Assembly: GCA_904419835.1 (NCBI GenBank)
Contig: CAJFTA010000044.1
Location: 1-19,495 of the forward strand
From: an uncultured Pseudoflavonifractor sp.
Lineage (GTDB): Bacteria > Bacillota > Clostridia > Oscillospirales > Oscillospiraceae
Direction of reading: 5' to 3'
Length of the DNA stretch: 19,495 bases
Shown: one piece after another, positions 15,522 to 19,495 of the stretch
How the letters are laid out: each line of letters begins with the position of its first letter
Position numbering within the stretch: position 1 is the first letter of the stretch
Position numbers and translations under genes: made by a program
The notes under the pieces: model-generated
Told to the model about the DNA's origin: nothing
Database searches by the model: none
The model's input: only the letters and a program-made list of their open reading frames with translations

Positions 15522-16835
15522 ATGGAGCTGATACAAACCGTACTGCATGGCCACAGCCTGGCGCAGGGCGCGCCGCCGGCCGTGGACACCCCTCTGGTCT
15601 CCCTCCCCGGCGTCTGTCGGGGCAGGCCGGACGCCGTCCGGCTGGACGAGGAGCTGCTCAGCCGGAACTCCCTCTTCCTGGGCGGCAGCGGCACCGGCAA
15701 GACCAACGCCATTCTGCTTCTGCTGGACCGGCTCTTCTCCTCCATGGGGCCGGACGACGTGGCGGTGGTGTTTGACGCCAAGCGGGACTTCTTCAACCGG
15801 TTTTACACCCCGGAGCGGGGGGATCTGGTGCTGTCCGGCTCCCCCGCCCTGAGGGACGTCACCGCCAGCTGGAACCTGTTCCCCGAGCTGACCGCCGGCG
15901 GCCTGGACGAGGAGCTGCTGATCCAGAGCATCAACGAGAACGCCAGGGCCCTCTTTGCCGGCCGGGGCTCCGCCCAGCAGCCCTTCTTCGTCAACTCCGC
16001 CCGGAGCATCTTCAGCGCCTGGCTGCTGGCCATGCTGCGCAGCGCCAAGGCCGACCCGGACTTTGGGGACCGGATGTGCAGCAACCGCACCCTGCGGCGC
16101 TACTTCGACCAGGCGGGCGCCAGGCAGTACGGCGAGCTGGCCGCCTCCTATCCCGACATGGGCGGCATCACCAAATACCTAGGGGACGGTAAAAATCTCC
16201 AGGCCCTGGGCGTGATGGGCGAGCTGTCCTCCATGGTCCAGGACCTGTTCCAGGGGGCCTTTGCCCGGAAAGGGGACTTCTCCATCCGGCAGTTCATCCG
16301 GCAAAAGGGGGGCCGGGTGCTCTACATCGAGTACGACCTGGCGGTAGGCGAGGCCCTGGCCCCCATCTACTCCCTGCTGATGGACCAGGCCTTCAAGGAG
16401 GCCCTCAGCCAGGAGCGGACAGAGGGCAGCGTGTACCTGGTGGTGGACGAGCTGAAGCTGCTGCCCTACCTCCAGCACCTGGACAACGCGGTCAACTTGG
16501 GCCGCAGCATGGGCGTGAAGGTCATCGCCAGCCTCCAGAGCCTGTCCCAGCTCTACGCGCTGTACGGCGAGCACAAGGGCCGGGCCATTGCCACCGGCTT
16601 TGCCTCTCTCTTCTCCTTCCGCCCCAACGATGCGGTGACCCGGGATTTTGTCCGGGAGCATTTCGGGCGCAACGTGGTGCTGGAGCAGCTGCTGGGCAGC
16701 CGCGCCCCCGCCCCGGAGCGCCGGGAGGGCTGGGCAGTGGAGGACTGGGACCTGTCCGCCCTGAACAAGGGGGATGCGGTGGTGGGCCTGGCGGAGGCCC
16801 CGCCCTTCCGCTTTCACTTTGACCGCTTTCGCTGA
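15522..16835 (+). CDS. VirD4/TraD-like coupling-protein ATPase
   Basis: This 437-residue P-loop ATPase has Walker A GGSGTGKT (54-61), the VVFDAKRDFF strand (83-90) matching the DxKxE/D strand of type IV coupling proteins, Walker B VYLVVDE (D309/E310) and ASLQS with Q339 as the conserved sensor glutamine. This is the TraD/TrwB/VirD4-HerA order (PF10412 and PF12696 types). It lacks the N-terminal membrane helices of most coupling proteins; the three-helix protein two genes downstream could supply that anchor. These ATPases form hexamers that move DNA or protein substrates, and the nuclease encoded just upstream is a candidate substrate. AAAGGAG at 15507-15513 precedes the ATG. The 14-base spacings on both sides imply one transcript. 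Confidence 0.88.
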   Translation: MELIQTVLHGHSLAQGAPPAVDTPLVSLPGVCRGRPDAVRLDEELLSRNSLFLGGSGTGKTNAILLLLDRLFSSMGPDDVAVVFDAKRDFFNRFYTPERGDLVLSGSPALRDVTASWNLFPELTAGGLDEELLIQSINENARALFAGRGSAQQPFFVNSARSIFSAWLLAMLRSAKADPDFGDRMCSNRTLRRYFDQAGARQYGELAASYPDMGGITKYLGDGKNLQALGVMGELSSMVQDLFQGAFARKGDFSIRQFIRQKGGRVLYIEYDLAVGEALAPIYSLLMDQAFKEALSQERTEGSVYLVVDELKLLPYLQHLDNAVNLGRSMGVKVIASLQSLSQLYALYGEHKGRAIATGFASLFSFRPNDAVTRDFVREHFGRNVVLEQLLGSRAPAPERREGWAVEDWDLSALNKGDAVVGLAEAPPFRFHFDRFR

Positions 16836-16849
16836 CAGGAGTGTGCGCC

Positions 16850-18118
16850 ATGTCTCATTTTCTCCGTGATATGTTCTCCAGCGCCGACGCGGTGCGGCAG
16901 CGGCAGCTGGAGGAGCTCAACAGCCGCTCCCGCCTGCCCTGCCTGGGGACGCAGACCGACAAATTCTTCTCCTCCTACCGGCGGGCCCTCCGCTCCACCG
17001 TGGTGTCCGGCGGCAGCGCCCCCTTCCGGGCGGCGGTCATCCACGGCATTCTCCGGCAGTACGCCGCCCAGGGGGTGCCCACGGTGGTACTCCACTGCGG
17101 CAGCCCCTGGCTGTCCTGCGGCGCGGCGGCGGGGGCGGTGCTGCCCGGCGGACGGCGCTTCCGCTGCGACCCGCTGCTGGGCTCCTCCCCCGGCGGCGCC
17201 GCAGAGCTGCTCACCGACCTGAGCGGCTCCCTGAGCCCCGGCGGGCCTCCGCTGGGCGGGCTGTGGGACCTGCTATTGGAGGTTCTCGCCCTGAAGGACG
17301 GGCCCGTCACCCTTTCCGCCCTGTGTGCCGGCGCCTGCCGGGACCTGCCGGAGGAGCTGGCCCGGCTGAGCCGGAAGGGCGCGCTGGACAGCGGCCGGGC
17401 CTGTACCCTTCTGGATCGGTTCAACGCGCTGCCCCCCGGCGCGCTGGACGCGGGAGACCAACTGCTGTGCAAGCTGCGGCGGTGGCCCGGAACTTGCCCT
17501 GAGGAGCCGGACCGGGAGGCCCTGGGCCTGGCCCAGGCGGTGGAGCTGGGGGGCCTTGCGTCCATCGACCTGGTGTCCGACAGCAACCTGGCCCCGAAGG
17601 AGCTGTGTTTTCTGGTACTCCGGCGGCTGATGGAGCACGGGCGGCAGTTCCTGGTGGTGTGCGACGGCCTGAGCCTGTCCAGTCAGACCGTCCAGATGGA
17701 GCAGTTCTTCCAGGGCGCGTCCCCCGGGGTCCGGTTTCTCTTTGCCGGGCCGGACGTGCCAGTCCAGCTCCAGGCCCGGCCCGGCCTGATGGACCACCTG
17801 ATGAAGACCTGGGACGGCGGGGCCAACGCGGTGATCTTCTTCCACACCTCCCCCGCCGGAAAGGAATTCTGGCTCCAGTACCTGGGCACCTACCGCCACC
17901 GCTGTCTGGAGCAGAGCTACTCATACACCCGGGACAGCGCCGCCGTCCTGCGCCACAGCGAGGGCCGGAGCGGCGTGCTCAAGGAGGAGGCGCGGCATGT
18001 GATGGAAGAGGAGGAACTGCGTACCCTGCCGGAGAACCAGGCCGTGGTGGCCGTACCAGCTGAGCGGAAGCGGGGTATTCTGACCTTTCAGGGGCTGCGG
18101 CCCGCGGGTATTTCATAA
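16850..18118 (+). CDS. Catalytically dead VirD4/TraD-like partner ATPase
   Basis: The 422-residue product parallels the preceding ATPase but has lost the active site. At residues 54-61, exactly where its neighbour has GGSGTGKT, it has GGSAPFRA, so the Walker A Lys and Thr are replaced by Arg and Ala. The Walker B position reads FLVVCDG (D272/G273), with Gly for the catalytic Glu. The C-terminal 90 residues keep coupling-protein character: FWLQYLGTYRHR, then SGVLKEEARHVMEEEELRTLP, reminiscent of the TraG/TraD C-terminal part. The frame is intact, so it is a conserved pseudoenzyme rather than a pseudogene. ATG at 16850 is preferred over GTG at 16841 because CAGGAG is then eight bases away. It likely forms a mixed ring with the active subunit. 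No membrane helix is visible. Confidence 0.8.
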   Translation: MSHFLRDMFSSADAVRQRQLEELNSRSRLPCLGTQTDKFFSSYRRALRSTVVSGGSAPFRAAVIHGILRQYAAQGVPTVVLHCGSPWLSCGAAAGAVLPGGRRFRCDPLLGSSPGGAAELLTDLSGSLSPGGPPLGGLWDLLLEVLALKDGPVTLSALCAGACRDLPEELARLSRKGALDSGRACTLLDRFNALPPGALDAGDQLLCKLRRWPGTCPEEPDREALGLAQAVELGGLASIDLVSDSNLAPKELCFLVLRRLMEHGRQFLVVCDGLSLSSQTVQMEQFFQGASPGVRFLFAGPDVPVQLQARPGLMDHLMKTWDGGANAVIFFHTSPAGKEFWLQYLGTYRHRCLEQSYSYTRDSAAVLRHSEGRSGVLKEEARHVMEEEELRTLPENQAVVAVPAERKRGILTFQGLRPAGIS

Positions 18119-18133
18119 GAGGAGGCTGTTTCC

Positions 18134-18592
18134 ATGATGCTGAAACGGGAATTGCTCCGGCTGGGGTTGTGCGCCGCCGCCGGGCTGGTCATCGGCCTGC
18201 TGTGCGCCGGCCCCGGGGCCATGGCGCCCTCCGCCCTGTACGCCATCGGCCTGTTTTACGGCATCCGCTTTGTGCTGCCCGCCCTGCTGGGCGCTCTCAA
18301 GACCTTCGGCAACGCGGGCATCATGTCCATTGTCTTCAAAAACCCCATCGGCATTCTGATCCTTATCTTTCTCTGTATCCTGGTGGTGAGCGTCATCATC
18401 ACCGTGGCCTGGATCGCGGGGGTCATTATCGCCGTGCTGCGGCTGCGGCAGGCCTGGCAGGAGGACCGGGCCATGGGCGCCCCTTTCCACTTCCCCTCCT
18501 CCGGCCGCTCCCGGTCCCGCACTGGAAACAGCGCCGGCCGGGAGGAGGGCTGGGATGACGGAGACTGGAACAGCGGCGGCTGGGAGGATTGA
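18134..18592 (+). CDS. Small three-helix membrane protein with acidic Trp/Gly tail
   Basis: This 152-residue protein has hydrophobic stretches at about 9-30, 33-55 and 72-98, then a basic segment (LRLRQAW) and a hydrophilic C-terminal third with Ser/Arg-rich and then Asp/Gly/Trp-rich sequence (EEGWDDGDWNSGGWED). Positive charges at the start and after the third helix leave topology uncertain. No family is recognised. GAGGAGG overlaps the upstream stop; the ATG at 18134 is directly followed by a second ATG, either of which could be used. As the last gene of the rightward operon it may tether the two soluble coupling-protein-like ATPases to the membrane, a role normally filled by their own N-terminal helices; that role is inferred from context only. 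Confidence 0.8.
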   Translation: MMLKRELLRLGLCAAAGLVIGLLCAGPGAMAPSALYAIGLFYGIRFVLPALLGALKTFGNAGIMSIVFKNPIGILILIFLCILVVSVIITVAWIAGVIIAVLRLRQAWQEDRAMGAPFHFPSSGRSRSRTGNSAGREEGWDDGDWNSGGWED

Positions 18593-18593
18593 A

Positions 18594-18638
18594 AAAACAG
18601 CAGCCTGCCAGGCCGACGGCCTGGCAGGCTGCTGTTTT
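18594..18638. terminator. Bidirectional terminator ending the rightward operon
   Basis: A perfect 21-bp stem (18594-18614 with 18618-18638, loop GAC) begins two bases after the stop codon. It ends in TTTT on the plus strand and in six T residues on the minus strand (the A run at 18592-18597). It therefore serves both the accessory operon and the convergent small gene on the right. Confidence 0.93.
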
Positions 18639-18720
18639 CGCAGGTTATGGAGTATTCGTGTGTACTTGGGTGTTTCATATCATGCCGAGAAGTGATTGAT
18701 ACGGAACCCGGCGGCTCCGC

Positions 18721-18993
18721 TTACAGCCAGTCCTCCACCACATCGCGCAGGGAGGCGGGTGTTACGGCGTTGCGGATCAGGAGCTCCATCAGTTCGTCGA
18801 TTCGGGCGGCGCTGGTGGTAATGTTGGGCAGGTCCGTCCGCTCGCCGCCTGGTATGGCAATTCCCACGCCGTAGCTCTCGCAGACAAAGCTGCCGCCTAC
18901 CTCCATCTGGTCAATCAGGACGTAATAGTCACATTGAACGGTGCTCCCGTCCTCGCCCTGCTCTTCCTGGGTTCCTGCAAACATTTCCCTCAT
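18721..18993 (-). CDS. DUF6514-like small protein (90 aa)
   Basis: The 90-residue product, from ATG at 18993, is preceded by AAGGAGG ten bases away; an upstream GTG at 19023 would put that binding site inside the coding region, so it is rejected. The chain reads as a compact alpha/beta domain: a strand with YYVLIDQ, then CESYGVGIAI, then helices ending in TPASLRDVVEDWL. The YG-I strand and the C-terminal 'VTPxSLRDVVEDxL' pattern match what I recall of clostridial DUF6514, of unknown function. It has its own TATAAT box and shares the bidirectional terminator, so it is a separate unit and probably marks the right-hand chromosomal flank. Confidence 0.8.
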   Translation of the reverse strand: MREMFAGTQEEQGEDGSTVQCDYYVLIDQMEVGGSFVCESYGVGIAIPGGERTDLPNITTSAARIDELMELLIRNAVTPASLRDVVEDWL

Positions 18994-19030
18994 CTTGCGT
19001 TTTCCTCCTTTGCTTTGACACACTGGCTAC

Positions 19031-19036
19031 ATTATA
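19031..19036 (-). promoter_or_regulatory. -10 box (TATAAT) of the DUF6514-like gene
   Basis: On the minus strand a perfect TATAAT lies 37 bases before the chosen ATG. The hexamer 17 bp upstream (TTTCTA) is a weak -35. The surroundings are AT-rich, as expected for a promoter. Confidence 0.6.
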
Positions 19037-19039
19037 TTG

Positions 19040-19365
19040 TACTATCCAATAATTAGAAAGAGTAATATTTCGCACTTTTCGACCGCCGGACCGGCGTTAT
19101 GTTGCCTTACGGTACTATCCGTAAACCTTGCGCCCGGCAAAGAGGGCGAAGATGCGCTGTTTTCGTCGTTTTCTGTCGATAAAAACTTTACCCTTACGGT
19201 ATATTCCCCTTCTTATATCAGTATATTTTCCCGGGAAATATCGGTCATTTTTCCTTAATTCATATAATTTAACTCTTTTTCTTCTATTTTTGTAATTTTT
19301 TATAAATTTAGATAATTTTAAATAATTTTGTAGAATTCAGTTATTTTTGTAAATATTTTTTCTAT
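19040..19365. other. AT-rich intergenic region, no gene
   Basis: About 330 bases separate the DUF6514-like promoter from the right-hand terminator. The last 120 or so are extremely AT-rich with runs of T on the plus strand. I see two small foldbacks, CGCCGG-A-CCGGCG at 19084-19096 and TTACGG/CCGTAA at 19107-19124, and no credible coding frame, tRNA or other RNA gene. Short frames here lack ribosome binding sites. Confidence 0.6.
19107..19124. repeat. Short inverted repeat TTACGG-N6-CCGTAA
   Basis: A perfect 6-bp inverted repeat with a 6-base centre lies about 70 bases upstream of the TATAAT box of the DUF6514-like gene. The half-site is repeated once more nearby (TTACGGTATAT, about 19194-19204). 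It could be an operator, but the match is short. Confidence 0.35.
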
Positions 19366-19398
19366 AAAAAACGGCGCTTCCGCTCACGCGGAAACGCC
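19366..19398 (-). terminator. Terminator for a gene beyond the right edge
   Basis: Read on the minus strand, GGCGTTTCCGC pairs with GCGGAAGCGCC (one mismatch) around a 4-base loop at 19384-19387, then C and six T residues (19371-19366). This implies a leftward gene outside the window whose 3' region contains the second repeat copy. Confidence 0.75.
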
Positions 19399-19404
19399 TC
19401 AGCG

Positions 19405-19495
19405 TGTCGAAAAACCTCCCAGAAGGGGAAGCCTCGCAGAGTTCCGTCATCCGCAGATGACGGAATCAAATGAAAATCCGTCATTTTCGGGGACA
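19405..19495 (+). repeat. Second copy of the structured repeat (cut by window end)
   Basis: From TGTCGAAAA at 19405 to the window end the sequence follows the copy at 1033 with only a few substitutions and small indels. The palindromic unit is kept, with a C for T change next to its centre (TTCCGTCATC...GATGACGGAA). Orientation is the same as the first copy. The rest of the element lies outside the window. Confidence 0.9.

Noticed and set aside
15522..18118. Evidence for an integrative conjugative element
   Set aside because: Coupling-protein-like ATPases alone are not enough: no relaxase, VirB4-like gene, mating-channel genes, integrase or attachment repeats are visible.
16850..18118. Pseudogene call for the second ATPase
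   Set aside because: Catalytic residues are lost but the frame is intact, has a good ribosome binding site and normal operon spacing, so a pseudoenzyme is more likely.
19037..19258. Plus-strand 73-codon frame in the AT-rich gap
   Set aside because: No ribosome binding site, no recognisable domain, and it overlaps promoter sequence and foldbacks.

Overview
The window comes from a high-GC member of the Firmicutes, most likely a gut clostridium of the Oscillospiraceae type (Flavonifractor/Lawsonibacter/Oscillibacter-like). This rests on the NrdR gene, strong AGGAGG ribosome binding sites, Firmicutes-style U-tract terminators, and a small protein resembling the clostridial DUF6514 family. The taxonomic call is an inference; there is no rRNA here.

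Layout. Positions 1-1240 are ordinary chromosome: a 40-residue N/Q/K-rich reading frame on the minus strand with its own terminator, then nrdR on the plus strand, followed by a roughly 200-bp highly structured repeat and a strong terminator. Positions 1274-18592 are filled by one divergent eleven-gene locus. Six genes run leftward from 13133: an exported, membrane-anchored von Willebrand factor A protein; a 1,103-residue tubulin-like GTPase; two unrecognised proteins of 557 and 183 residues; a zinc-ribbon TRAFAC-type GTPase; and an 800-residue tail-anchored protein resembling 'GTPase-associated protein 1'. Five genes run rightward from 13365: a transglutaminase-fold lipoprotein; an EssD-like DNA/RNA non-specific endonuclease with a disordered repeat-bearing tail; a VirD4/TraD-like ATPase; a second protein of nearly the same layout whose P-loop and Walker B are destroyed; and a small three-helix membrane protein. 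A perfect 21-bp hairpin ends this arm. A perfect 12-bp inverted repeat with a 36-bp AT-rich centre lies in the 231-bp gap between the two arms and is the best candidate control site.

To the right are a small minus-strand DUF6514-like gene with a clear TATAAT box, about 330 bp of AT-rich DNA, a terminator for a gene beyond the window, and the start of a second copy of the structured repeat, in the same orientation as the first. The eleven-gene locus therefore lies between two direct copies of the repeat.

How the genes may work together (inference). The set of families (vWA, tubulin-like, zinc-ribbon GTPase plus GAP1-like partner) recalls predicted NTP-dependent biological conflict systems. 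Here it is joined to surface-facing sensors (vWA, transglutaminase-fold lipoprotein), a nuclease as likely effector, and an active/inactive pair of coupling-protein-like ATPases. No immunity gene, relaxase, recombinase, VirB4-like gene or local transcription factor is visible. I do not recognise this exact combination as a described system.
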